This document shows, in pieces, positions 41,260 through 49,849 of a stretch of DNA of 64,000 nucleotides (position 1 is the first letter of the stretch; each line of letters starts with the position of its first letter). The notes below the pieces were generated by a model, which worked only from the letters and a program-made list of their open reading frames with translations, was not told the origin of the DNA and made no database searches. The stretch spans positions 71,667-135,666 of the forward strand of contig DEUB01000055.1 of NCBI GenBank assembly GCA_002362385.1. Direction: 5' to 3'. Origin of the DNA: Lachnospiraceae bacterium UBA3273 (GTDB taxonomy: Bacteria > Bacillota > Clostridia > Lachnospirales > Lachnospiraceae). The translations under genes and the position numbers were made by a program.

Positions 41260-42732
41260 ATGGACAATTTTCAGTTATACAAGGACATCAGCAAAAGAAC
41301 CGGAGGAGAGCTTTATTTAGGTGTGGTAGGACCTGTCAGAAGCGGCAAATCCACCTTTATCAAACGGTTTATGGATGTGTGCGTTGTGCCCAATATGGCG
41401 GATGATTATACGAAAAAGCTGGTGGTGGATGAACTTCCCCAGAGTGCGGCGGGAAAGACCATTACGACGACGGAGCCGAAATTCGTACCCAAAGAGGCGG
41501 CAAAAATCTCATTGGATAATGATATAGAGGTAAAGGTACGTCTGATCGACTGTGTGGGCTATATGGTGGAAGGAGCCAGCGGCCATATGGAAAACGATGC
41601 GGAAAGAATGGTAAAAACGCCATGGTTTGAAGATGAGATTCCCTTTACCCAGGCGGCGGAGGTGGGAACCAGAAAGGTTATTTATGATCATTCCACCATT
41701 GGCATTGTCATTACCACCGACGGAAGCTTTACGGATATTCCTGCGGAAAACTACATACCGGCAACAGAGCGCACCATTATGGAATGTAAGCAGCTTAAGA
41801 AGCCTTTCGTGGTGCTTGTGAATACGGAAAGGCCTCAGTCAAAAGAGGCGGTGGAACTTTCTGCCGGCATCAGTGAAAAGTTTGACGTGACGGCTCTTCC
41901 CATGAACCTCGCCCAGCTCAAAAAAGAGGATATGGAAACTTTGCTTTCGGAGATCCTGCTGGAATTTCCCATATCCAGGATTGAATTTTACATGCAGGGC
42001 TTTGTGGAAATGCTTCCTCCAAGCCATCCGTTAAAGATGGAACTGACAGAGCAGATCAAGGAGCAGATGAGCCGGTATAACTGCATGAAGGATCTGATGG
42101 AGCATCCGGTCACGTTAGAGAGCAAGTACATTAAGAAAATGAAGACCGATTCGGTCAATATGGCGGACGGCTCCGTGCGGATCGATCTGACCATTGCGGA
42201 CGAATGCTATTATGAACTGTTAAGCGATATGCTGGGAGAGGAGATCACGTCGGAATACCAGTTCTTTGGAAAGCTGCGCAGTTTAGCGTCCGTATCCAGG
42301 GAATATGAAAGCGTACTGCCGGCAATTACCATGGTAAGGCAGAAGGGCTACGGGGTCATGAAACCGAAACGGGATGAAATTACCCTTGGCAAACCGGAGG
42401 TCATCAAGCATGGCAATAAATTCGGCGTCAAGATGAAGGCGGAAAGCCCTTCGGTACATTTGATCCGCGCCAATATCGAAACGGAGATCGCACCCATTGT
42501 AGGCACTAAGGAACAGGCGGAGGATCTGATCCGTTATATAGAAGATGCGGACAATGAAGAAGGCAGTATCTGGGAGACCAACATTTTCGGAAAGAGCATT
42601 GAGCAGCTGGTGGAGGACGGCATACAGAGCAAGCTCTCCATGATAGGGGATGAAAGCCAGATCAAGCTTCAGGATTCCATGCAGAAGATCGTTAATGACA
42701 CCACCGGCGGGCTGGTTTGCATTATTATATAA
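41260..42732 (+). CDS. spoIVA: Stage IV sporulation protein A
   Basis: ATPase that polymerises on the forespore surface and forms the basement layer of the spore coat; mother-cell protein. Walker A GVVGPVRSGKSTFIKRF at about residues 22-38, then LPQSAAGKTITTTEPKFVP, LIDCVGYMVEGA and ITTDGSFTDIP, all family signatures. 490 aa is normal. ATG 41260 lies after AAGGGGG and a T-run. Preceded by a SigE-type promoter. It shows that the organism can sporulate or descends from a spore former. Confidence 0.98.
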   Translation: MDNFQLYKDISKRTGGELYLGVVGPVRSGKSTFIKRFMDVCVVPNMADDYTKKLVVDELPQSAAGKTITTTEPKFVPKEAAKISLDNDIEVKVRLIDCVGYMVEGASGHMENDAERMVKTPWFEDEIPFTQAAEVGTRKVIYDHSTIGIVITTDGSFTDIPAENYIPATERTIMECKQLKKPFVVLVNTERPQSKEAVELSAGISEKFDVTALPMNLAQLKKEDMETLLSEILLEFPISRIEFYMQGFVEMLPPSHPLKMELTEQIKEQMSRYNCMKDLMEHPVTLESKYIKKMKTDSVNMADGSVRIDLTIADECYYELLSDMLGEEITSEYQFFGKLRSLASVSREYESVLPAITMVRQKGYGVMKPKRDEITLGKPEVIKHGNKFGVKMKAESPSVHLIRANIETEIAPIVGTKEQAEDLIRYIEDADNEEGSIWETNIFGKSIEQLVEDGIQSKLSMIGDESQIKLQDSMQKIVNDTTGGLVCIII

Positions 42733-42759
42733 AGACGAGGTAATTGCTGTAAAATTTTC

Positions 42760-42788
42760 TTCAAATCCCCCCTTTTTTATGGTATGCT
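42760..42788 (+). promoter_or_regulatory. Promoter for punA, inside a hairpin
   Basis: TTCAAA (42760-42765), 17-bp spacer, TATGCT (42783-42788). The -10 lies in the loop of the hairpin at 42767-42814. Confidence 0.45.
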
Positions 42789-42819
42789 AGGCTATATATC
42801 ATAAAGAAGGGGTGTTTTT
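42767..42819 (+). terminator. spoIVA terminator hairpin containing the punA SD
   Basis: Left arm 42767-42781 pairs with right arm 42800-42814 (15 positions, one mismatch, one G-U). The right arm carries GAAGGGGTG, the SD of punA, followed by TTTTTA and ATG 42820. The loop is 18 nt. Confidence 0.7.
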
Positions 42820-43644
42820 ATGAATCAGGTATACGAAAAAGTAAATAATTGTTTAAAGAGTGTGAGGAAGGTAACGGATTTTGTACCCAAGGTAGCCATT
42901 GTGCTGGGATCGGGACTGGGCGACTATGCCGATGACATTAAAGTGGAGGCGGAAATTGACTATCATGATATTGAGGGATTTCCGGTTTCTACCGTACCGG
43001 GCCATGCGGGGAAATTTATTTTCGGCTATGTGGGTTCTGTTCCCGTTGTGTGCATGAAGGGAAGAGTCCATTATTATGAGGGATATGATATATCGGACGT
43101 GGTCCTGCCCACAAGGCTTATGAAAATGATGGGAGCGGAAATTTTGTTTTTGACCAATGCTTCCGGCGGAATCAATAAGAGCTTTAAAGCGGGTTCCTTT
43201 ATGATGCTCACGGACCATATTTCCACATTCGTGCCCAATCCGTTAATGGGACCCAATATTGAAGAGTTTGGGACAAGATTCCCGGATATGAGCCATGTCT
43301 ATGATGAAGAATTACAGGATATTTTGCGCAAGACGGCAAAGGAAAATGATATTCCTTTAAATGAAGGCGTGTATATCCAGTTTACAGGTCCGTCCTTTGA
43401 ATCCCCTGCGGAGATCAGAATGGCAAAGACTCTTGGTGCTGATGCGGTAGGAATGTCAACGGTTGTGGAGGCGATTGCGGCTAACCATATGGGAATGCGT
43501 ATCTGCGGCGTATCCTGCGTCTGCAATCTGGCTGCGGGAATTTCTCCCACGCCCCTGACCCACGACGAGGTACAGCAGGCGGCAAATGAAGCGGCGCCCA
43601 AATTCAAGAAGCTTTTGACAGAATCCGTGAAAAAATTTGTTTAA
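42820..43644 (+). CDS. punA: Purine-nucleoside phosphorylase
   Basis: Cleaves inosine/guanosine-type nucleosides with phosphate. Motifs VLGSGLGDYAD, TVPGHAGKFIFG, MKGRVHYYEGYD, FLTNASGGIN and GPSFESPAEIRM show the trimeric type of 274 aa. First gene of a salvage cluster with cdd and an adenosine-type deaminase. Confidence 0.97.
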   Translation: MNQVYEKVNNCLKSVRKVTDFVPKVAIVLGSGLGDYADDIKVEAEIDYHDIEGFPVSTVPGHAGKFIFGYVGSVPVVCMKGRVHYYEGYDISDVVLPTRLMKMMGAEILFLTNASGGINKSFKAGSFMMLTDHISTFVPNPLMGPNIEEFGTRFPDMSHVYDEELQDILRKTAKENDIPLNEGVYIQFTGPSFESPAEIRMAKTLGADAVGMSTVVEAIAANHMGMRICGVSCVCNLAAGISPTPLTHDEVQQAANEAAPKFKKLLTESVKKFV

Positions 43645-43705
43645 GGTTCCAAATGTTTTCGTAAAAATTTTATGAAAGTTTTGTAATGAAGACAGGAGGC
43701 ATGAC

Positions 43706-44125
43706 ATGACGGACCGTAAGACAAAAATAAATTTAATGGAGAAAGCAATAGAAGCGAGAAAGCATTCCTATGCGCCTTACTCCGGTTATACGGTGGGAGC
43801 GGCGCTGCTTTGCGAAGACGGCAGCATTGTCACGGGATGTAATGTGGAGAATGCCTCTTATGGCGCCACCAGCTGCGGGGAAAGGACGGCGGCATTTAAG
43901 GCCGTCAGCGAAGGGAAGAGACGTTTTCTTGCCATAGCCATTGCGGGCGGAAAAGAGGGAGATACGGACTATGCCTGTCCCTGCGGGATATGCAGACAGG
44001 TCCTGCGGGAGTTTTCCGATCCAAAGCAGATGGAGGTCTTTATCTGTAAAAGTACAGGGAATTATAAGGAAATGACTTTGGAAGCACTACTGCCGGAATC
44101 ATTCGGGCCGGAAAATCTGCAATAA
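43706..44125 (+). CDS. cdd: Cytidine deaminase
   Basis: 139-aa zinc enzyme converting cytidine/deoxycytidine to uridine forms. Zinc and catalytic residues: TSCGERTAAFKA (C-x-E) and CPCGICRQVL (C-x2-C). GCNVENASYG is the substrate loop. SD CAGGAGG before ATG 43706. Confidence 0.97.
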   Translation: MTDRKTKINLMEKAIEARKHSYAPYSGYTVGAALLCEDGSIVTGCNVENASYGATSCGERTAAFKAVSEGKRRFLAIAIAGGKEGDTDYACPCGICRQVLREFSDPKQMEVFICKSTGNYKEMTLEALLPESFGPENLQ

Positions 44126-44224
44126 GTTCTTAAGCAGGAGGGGAACATGAACACATAATAAAAAGAGGCTGAAAATATATTTATGCCCCTTAATGCCGTA
44201 ATAAAGGAGAAAGGAACGGACAAA

Positions 44225-45532
44225 ATGAACATCAGATTTTATAACGCAAAAATTTTAACCATGGAAGAGCCGGTACAGATCATAGAAGGAGAACTGTGGG
44301 TAGGCGGCACGACGATCCTTTATGCAGGAGACGGTGCGGACAAGGATAAAGTCTATGAGAAAAACGGGAACCACCCGGTTATCTGGGACAGGGAGATCGA
44401 TTGTAAAGGAAATCTTTTGATGCCGGGCTTTAAGGATGCCCACACCCATTCCGCCATGACCCTGCTTCGTTCTTATGCGGATGATATGCCCCTTCAGGAC
44501 TGGCTGAATAAGCAGGTATTTCCCGTTGAGGCAAAAATGGGATATGACGACATCTATCATCTGACAAAGCTCGCCGTATTGGAATATCTATCAAGCGGTA
44601 TCACAGGGGTCATGGAAATGTATTTGGATCCCTATGCCATTCAGGAGGCCTTCAATGAATGCGGCATGAGGAATGTCCAGGTCAGCGGCATCAATAATTT
44701 CGGCCCTTCCTTGGAGGAAATGGAGAAACGGTACTTATCCCTTAACGGAAAGAACGAATTATCTTCCTTTATGCTGGGATTTCATGCGGAATATACCTGT
44801 ACGAAGGAACTGCTGGAAAATATCGGGGCAATGGCCCATAAGTATAAGGCGCCCGTGTTTACCCACAATTCGGAAACGGCGCTGGAGGTAAAAGAGTGCA
44901 GAGAACGCTATGGCGTATCCCCTACGGTGCTTTTTGAACAACTGGGGATCTATGATTTCGGCGGCGGCGGTTACCACTGCGTACACATGTGCGACGAAGA
45001 CTTTGAAGTATTCAAAAAGCGAAATTTGATCGCGGTTACCAATCCTGCTTCCAATCTAAAGCTGGCCAGCGGTATTGCGCCAATTTCCAGGTACTTAAAG
45101 GAAGGGATCCCTGTTGCCATCGGCACGGACGGACCGGCAAGCAACAACTGTCTGGATATGTTCAGGGAAATGTTTTTGGTAACGGGACTTGCCAAATACC
45201 GTGATGAGGACGCTTCCAGTACGGATGCCTTGGAAGTGCTTAAGATGGCTACGGTAAACGGGGCAAAGGCAATGGGATGGAAGGACTGTGAGACCTTAAC
45301 GCCCGGCAGCAGGGCGGATCTGATCATGATCGATCTGAACCAGCCCAATATGCAGCCTGTCCACAATATTTCCAAAAACATCGTTTATGCCGGCAGCAAG
45401 CAGAATGTGAAGATGACCATGATCAACGGAAAAGTATTATATGAAGACGGTAATTTTTACATCGGGACAGAACCGGAAGAGATTTATAAAAAATGTAATG
45501 AAATTTCCAGGAAACTGGAACTGGAGGCATAG
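44225..45532 (+). CDS. Amidohydrolase, MtaD/SAH-deaminase type
   Basis: 435-aa metal-dependent deaminase of the TRZ/ATZ branch. Metal motif DAHTHSAM (H-x-H), then LGFHAEYTC, THNSET, HCVHMCDED and TDGPASNNCLDMF. The family deaminates S-adenosylhomocysteine, methylthioadenosine, adenosine or 5'-deoxyadenosine. The last fits organisms with many radical-SAM enzymes, but sequence does not settle it. ATG 44225 follows AAAGGAGAAAGG. A frame-open ATG at 44183 lacks an SD. A three-codon ORF (44147-44158) precedes it. Confidence 0.92.
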   Translation: MNIRFYNAKILTMEEPVQIIEGELWVGGTTILYAGDGADKDKVYEKNGNHPVIWDREIDCKGNLLMPGFKDAHTHSAMTLLRSYADDMPLQDWLNKQVFPVEAKMGYDDIYHLTKLAVLEYLSSGITGVMEMYLDPYAIQEAFNECGMRNVQVSGINNFGPSLEEMEKRYLSLNGKNELSSFMLGFHAEYTCTKELLENIGAMAHKYKAPVFTHNSETALEVKECRERYGVSPTVLFEQLGIYDFGGGGYHCVHMCDEDFEVFKKRNLIAVTNPASNLKLASGIAPISRYLKEGIPVAIGTDGPASNNCLDMFREMFLVTGLAKYRDEDASSTDALEVLKMATVNGAKAMGWKDCETLTPGSRADLIMIDLNQPNMQPVHNISKNIVYAGSKQNVKMTMINGKVLYEDGNFYIGTEPEEIYKKCNEISRKLELEA

Positions 45533-45535
45533 GGA

Positions 45536-47224
45536 ATGGAATATATTGCTTTTTTGGCGGTAATCATTTTGATCGTCGGGGTCATTATGCTGACCGGCAT
45601 CATGGAAGAGCGAAAATCAAAAGAGATGCTCCGTGAAAAGCTGAAAAAGCAGTACGGACAGTACTCGGAAAAAAAATATGCGGACGGGAGAATGGAAAGC
45701 ATTGTGTCCGCAGTTCAATATGGAGGAAATGCAAAGGATAAATTTGTGATCGATGACATTACCTGGAACGACCTGGAAATGGACAGGCTCTTTAAAGCTA
45801 TCGACTACACACGTTCGGCGGCGGGAGAGGAAGCCCTTTACAGATGGCTGCGTATGCCGGTATTTGACGAAGAAGTATTGAACCGTAGGGAAAAGCATTT
45901 CCGATTTTTTGAAGAACATGAAAAAGACAGGCTGGATTACATGCTCTTTATGGGCGATGTGGGCAGAACGGGAAAATATTCCGTATATGATTACCTGGAT
46001 TATCTGGACGCCTTAAAGGAAAACAACTGCCTTTTGACAAAGCTCATAGACGTTTCCTTGATCATAAGCCTCATACTGGGACTGGCGGTCAACGCTTACT
46101 TTTTCATTCCCTTTGCCGTCATGCTGGCTTATCATTGCTTAAGCTATACAAAGCAGAAAAAGGAAATTGAGCCTTACCTGACTACCTTTTCCTATTTTAT
46201 CAGGATACTGGACAGCGTTAAAAACTTTGACGGAATGTCTAAGGAATTTAAAGAGGAGTTCAAAGCGGAGCTGGAAGGGATAAAAAAGGACAAGGCGGAG
46301 TTTGCCTCCTTTAAAAGACTGTCCTTTCTGGCCATGGACAACAATATCGGCACGGTTTCTACGGAACTTGGCAGGCTGATCTTAGCTTACCTGAATCTTA
46401 TTTTCCATCTGGATCTGATAAAGCTCTATTCCATGCTCCATGTGGTTAAGGAAAAGAAGGCGGTTCTTATCGACCTGCTGCTGGGAATGGGAGAAATGGA
46501 AGCCTGCATCAGCGTGGTCTATGCCAGGGCGGCTTTTGATGAATATACGGCGCCTTGTTTTGTTGAAAAAAAAGAAAATGGCAGGAACCTCTATGAAGCG
46601 GAAGATCTGTTTCATCCTTTGATCGAACAGCCGGTAAAAAATTCTCTGTGCCAGAGAAGGGGAATGCTCTTGACCGGCTCCAATGCTTCCGGCAAATCCA
46701 CCTTTTTAAAAGCGGTTGCCATAAACGCATTGTTAGCCCAGACCATTCACACGGTATGTGCAAAGAAATACAGGAGCAATTATTTCCGCATTTACTCCTC
46801 CATGGCTCTTCGGGACAGCCTTTTGCAGGGAGAAAGCTATTTTATCGTGGAGATAAAATCCTTAAAAAGGATTTTTGACGGAGTGGAGGAAGGCGGCGTT
46901 CCCGTCCTGTGTACCATAGACGAAGTGCTAAGGGGCACCAATACGGCGGAGCGGATCGGAGCCAGCACGGAGCTTTTGAAGGAGCTTGCAAGGAAAGGAG
47001 CCTTGTGCTTTGCGGCAACCCATGACCTGGAGTTGACCACCCTGTTGGAAGGAGAACTGGATAACTATCATTTTGAGGAAATGGTCGAGGGAACGGATAT
47101 CGCATTTCCCTATCTGCTCACAAAAGGAGGAGCAAAAGGGAGAAATGCCATTAAGCTGTTAAAGGCGTTTGGATTTGACGAAGAACTGGTAGAAAAGGCG
47201 GAAAAGCTGGCAGGAGGATTTTAA
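45536..47224 (+). CDS. Membrane-anchored MutS-family ATPase
   Basis: 562 aa. One membrane helix at residues 3-23 and two more at about 168-210, an unusual feature for MutS. There is no mismatch-recognition domain. Residues 230-375 resemble the MutS core, and the C-terminal ATPase is complete: Walker A TGSNASGKSTFLKAV (about 380-393), Walker B VLCTIDEVLRGTN, and FAATHDLELT. It starts three bases after the preceding stop and ends directly against rnhA. A role in mismatch repair is unlikely. Binding of branched DNA near the membrane, or a non-DNA role, is possible. Confidence 0.85.
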   Translation: MEYIAFLAVIILIVGVIMLTGIMEERKSKEMLREKLKKQYGQYSEKKYADGRMESIVSAVQYGGNAKDKFVIDDITWNDLEMDRLFKAIDYTRSAAGEEALYRWLRMPVFDEEVLNRREKHFRFFEEHEKDRLDYMLFMGDVGRTGKYSVYDYLDYLDALKENNCLLTKLIDVSLIISLILGLAVNAYFFIPFAVMLAYHCLSYTKQKKEIEPYLTTFSYFIRILDSVKNFDGMSKEFKEEFKAELEGIKKDKAEFASFKRLSFLAMDNNIGTVSTELGRLILAYLNLIFHLDLIKLYSMLHVVKEKKAVLIDLLLGMGEMEACISVVYARAAFDEYTAPCFVEKKENGRNLYEAEDLFHPLIEQPVKNSLCQRRGMLLTGSNASGKSTFLKAVAINALLAQTIHTVCAKKYRSNYFRIYSSMALRDSLLQGESYFIVEIKSLKRIFDGVEEGGVPVLCTIDEVLRGTNTAERIGASTELLKELARKGALCFAATHDLELTTLLEGELDNYHFEEMVEGTDIAFPYLLTKGGAKGRNAIKLLKAFGFDEELVEKAEKLAGGF

Positions 47225-47710
47225 GTGAAGGTAAGTATTTATACGGACGGTTCCGCAAGGGGCAATCCGGACGGACCGGGAGGCTACGGGACAGTTTTAC
47301 AGTATGTGGATGCAAAAGGCGTGCTTCACGAGCGGGAGCTGTCGGCAGGTTATAAAAAGACGACCAATAACAGGATGGAGCTGATGGCGGTCATTGCGGG
47401 GCTGGAAGCTTTAAACCGTCCCTGTCAGGTGGAACTGTATTCGGATTCCAAATATGTGATCGATGCTTTTGAAAAGAACTGGGTGGATTCCTGGCTTAAA
47501 AACGGATGGAAGAACAGCCAGAAAAAGCCGGTAAAAAATATCGATCTGTGGAAGAGGCTTTTAGAGGCTAAAAATAAACATCAGGTACATTTTAACTGGG
47601 TAAAGGGACATGCCGGACATCCGGAAAACGAAAGGTGCGATAAGCTGGCCACGTCTGCGGCGGACGGCGGAAACTTACTTGACGATTGTCCCGGGACGGT
47701 GTATGATTGA
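47225..47710 (+). CDS. rnhA: Ribonuclease HI
   Basis: Degrades RNA in RNA-DNA hybrids. Catalytic residues in YTDGSARGNPDGPGGYG, NRMELMAVIAGLEAL, LYSDSKYVIDAF and WVKGHAGHPENERCDKLA. 161 aa, normal. GTG 47225 comes right after the stop of the MutS-like gene, preceded by AGGAGG. The genome region also has rnhB (19186). Confidence 0.96.
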   Translation: MKVSIYTDGSARGNPDGPGGYGTVLQYVDAKGVLHERELSAGYKKTTNNRMELMAVIAGLEALNRPCQVELYSDSKYVIDAFEKNWVDSWLKNGWKNSQKKPVKNIDLWKRLLEAKNKHQVHFNWVKGHAGHPENERCDKLATSAADGGNLLDDCPGTVYD

Positions 47711-47753
47711 CCCATAGGCGGATTTAGAACGAAACAGGAAAGGAAGGCTCCAA

Positions 47754-47933
47754 ATGAATAATTTTATATTGTTTTTAAACTCCTTTTTATCCTATTTATT
47801 GTTGTTTGCGATTATCGTAGTAGTTGCCGGAATCGCCATGTTTATCGGCATCAAAATGCGGAAAAAGAAAAATGCAGAAGAGCAGGCGGCAGCATCCGGC
47901 GAAGATAAGATAGAAGAGGCAATAACCCAATAA
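47754..47933 (+). CDS. Small single-helix membrane protein
   Basis: A 59-aa ORF with SD AGGAAGG six bases before ATG 47754. N-terminal hydrophobic helix (about residues 3-34: FLNSFLSYLLLFAIIVVVAG...), then KMRKKK and an acidic, Ala-rich tail (EEQAAASGEDKIEEAITQ). The topology fits a bitopic protein with the tail in the cytoplasm. It lies between rnhA and a strong terminator, so it probably belongs to the same transcript. No family recognised. Confidence 0.7.
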   Translation: MNNFILFLNSFLSYLLLFAIIVVVAGIAMFIGIKMRKKKNAEEQAAASGEDKIEEAITQ

Positions 47934-47940
47934 AGCGATA

Positions 47941-47967
47941 AAAAGATGCCGGAAGGCATCTTTTTTA
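47941..47967 (+). terminator. Terminator after rnhA and the small membrane gene
   Basis: AAAAGATGCC-GGAA-GGCATCTTTTTT: a six-bp GC-rich stem extended by A-T pairs, tetraloop GGAA and a run of six T. Confidence 0.88.
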
Positions 47968-47988
47968 CTTTGCATAAGGGCATGGCCG

Positions 47989-48011
47989 TTTATAAAAGGA
48001 CCTTTTATAAA
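47989..48011. promoter_or_regulatory. 23-nt palindrome upstream of the HAD-WYL operon
   Basis: TTTATAAAAGG and CCTTTTATAAA separated by one base. Too compact for a good hairpin, so more likely a protein-binding site, for example for the WYL regulator encoded downstream. Confidence 0.4.
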
Positions 48012-48073
48012 AGCGTAAGGCGGACAGTCGCACTTTACGGGCCGGATGTCTGGCGGAACAAAAGGAGAGGATC

Positions 48074-48868
48074 ATGAATAAAAACAAAAGATACGACGTT
48101 CTTTTATGGGATGTTGACGGCACTCTTTTAAATTTCCTGAAATCCGAGCATTTTGCTTTGACGGATACCTTGAGCAAATACGGACTGCCTGCCACGGATG
48201 AGATCGTTAAGGTCTATTCGGGGATCAATAGGAAGTGCTGGGAAAAGCTGGAGCGGGGAGAGGTTACAAAATCCTGGGTGCTGGTGCACCGGTTTGAGGA
48301 ATTGTTTGAATACCTCCATGTGACGGATGTGGATGTAAAGGCATTTCAGCAGCATTACCAGTATATGCTGGGAAGCGTTTTCTATTTTCAGGATGATTCC
48401 AAAGAGCTTTTAGAGAAGCTTAAAAAGGATTTCAAACAGTATATCGTGACAAACGGTGTGGAGGATACCCAGAGGAGGAAGTTAAAGCTTTCGGGTATCA
48501 CGGACCTGGTAGACGATATTTTTATTTCCGAATGCATTGGCTATGAAAAGCCCAATCCTATGTTCTTTGAAGGCTGCATGAAGGGGATAGAAAAGGATTT
48601 GGGCACCGTTCCTTCAAAGGACCGCATATTGATTATAGGAGATTCTTTGACCAGCGACATGAAGGGCGGTAATCAGTTCGGAATCCGTTGCTGCTATTAC
48701 AAAAAAGATGGAGAAACGAAAACGGAAAGCGGCAAAGAGACGCCGGGCGTTTATGGGAATACAGCAGAAAGCGAAACAGAAATTGACGGAATAAAGCTTG
48801 ATTACCGGATCGGAAACTTATGGGAGGTGGAACAAATCTTATGGCAAAATCCTCAAACCAGAAATTAA
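48074..48868 (+). CDS. HAD phosphatase, YjjG-type nucleotidase
   Basis: 264 aa. HAD motif I DVDGTLLNF, motif II IVTNGVEDTQ, motif III/IV YEKPNPMFFEG and IGDSLTSDMKGG. The YjjG branch hydrolyses nucleoside 5'-monophosphates, including non-canonical pyrimidines. A Glu/Thr-rich insert near residues 215-240 (ETKTESGKETPG) is unusual. The end overlaps the WYL gene by 28 bases. Confidence 0.92.
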   Translation: MNKNKRYDVLLWDVDGTLLNFLKSEHFALTDTLSKYGLPATDEIVKVYSGINRKCWEKLERGEVTKSWVLVHRFEELFEYLHVTDVDVKAFQQHYQYMLGSVFYFQDDSKELLEKLKKDFKQYIVTNGVEDTQRRKLKLSGITDLVDDIFISECIGYEKPNPMFFEGCMKGIEKDLGTVPSKDRILIIGDSLTSDMKGGNQFGIRCCYYKKDGETKTESGKETPGVYGNTAESETEIDGIKLDYRIGNLWEVEQILWQNPQTRN

Positions 48869-49845
48869 AGCAATTATATTTGTTAAAAATTTTATCTGAA
48901 TATACCGATGAAACCCATGCCATGACCACAAGGGAACTGATAGAAAAGCTGGCGGAATACGACGTGAATGCGGAGAGGAAAAGCATTTACAGCGATATCG
49001 AGGCTTTAAATACCATGGGCTATGATATTTTAAATGATAAAAGCCACGATCATTACGGCTATTATATGGCGTCAAGGGATTTTGAAATGCCGGAGCTTAA
49101 GCTTTTGGTGGATGCGGTTCAGTCTTCCAGGTTCATTACGGAAAAAAAGTCAAGGGAATTGATTGGAAAGCTGGAAAAGCTCTGCAGCAAATATGACGCG
49201 GGAAAGCTGCAGCGTCAGGTGTATGTTTCGGACAGGCTTAAGGCCGAGAATGAAAGCATTTACTACAATATTGACGGAATCCACGAGGGGATCCAAAGAA
49301 ACAGGCAGATCTCCTTCCGGTATTACGAATGGGATCCCGACAAAAAAATGCGGTTTAAAAAAGACGGACAGAGATATTTGGTCAGCCCTCATATGCTGAT
49401 CTGGAATGACGCCAATTACTACCTGGTGGCATATGAAGAGGAAAGCGGCATGATAAAACACTTCAGGGTGGATAAAATGGTAGAGCTTTCCGTTGAAGAC
49501 GCGGAAAGACAGGGAAAGGAAATATGCCGGGATTTTTCCCCTACCATGTATTCCAGGAAGAGCTTCCAGATGTTTGGGGGAGAAGAGGTAACCGTAACCA
49601 TGCTTTGCGAAGAAAGCGTGGTGGGCGTTATGATTGACCGGTTCGGTAAAGAGGTTTCCGTGCGGCAGATAAAGCCGGGGCAATTCCAGGTCCGGACTGA
49701 AATTGCCGTAAGCCCGCCCTTTTTCGGCTGGCTGGCAGGCATGGGCGGAAAAGTAAAGATCATTGCGCCTAACGAGGTGGCGCAGGAAGCCAAAAACCAT
49801 TTAAAAGCGGTTTTGGAGCAATGGGATGAGAAAGAGGAGAAATAA
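48841..49845 (+). CDS. WYL-domain transcriptional regulator
   Basis: 334 aa. N-terminal winged HTH (MTTRELIEKLAEYDVNAERKSIYSDIEAL), central WYL domain with ISFRYYEWD and WNDANYYLVAYEE, and the C-terminal WCX extension. WYL proteins sense nucleic-acid or small ligands and often act in DNA-damage or defence control. ATG 48841 lies 11 bases after GGAGGTGG, overlapping the phosphatase gene; an earlier in-frame ATG at 48820 lies before that SD. Confidence 0.93.
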   Translation: MAKSSNQKLKQLYLLKILSEYTDETHAMTTRELIEKLAEYDVNAERKSIYSDIEALNTMGYDILNDKSHDHYGYYMASRDFEMPELKLLVDAVQSSRFITEKKSRELIGKLEKLCSKYDAGKLQRQVYVSDRLKAENESIYYNIDGIHEGIQRNRQISFRYYEWDPDKKMRFKKDGQRYLVSPHMLIWNDANYYLVAYEEESGMIKHFRVDKMVELSVEDAERQGKEICRDFSPTMYSRKSFQMFGGEEVTVTMLCEESVVGVMIDRFGKEVSVRQIKPGQFQVRTEIAVSPPFFGWLAGMGGKVKIIAPNEVAQEAKNHLKAVLEQWDEKEEK

Positions 49846-49849
49846 AGGC

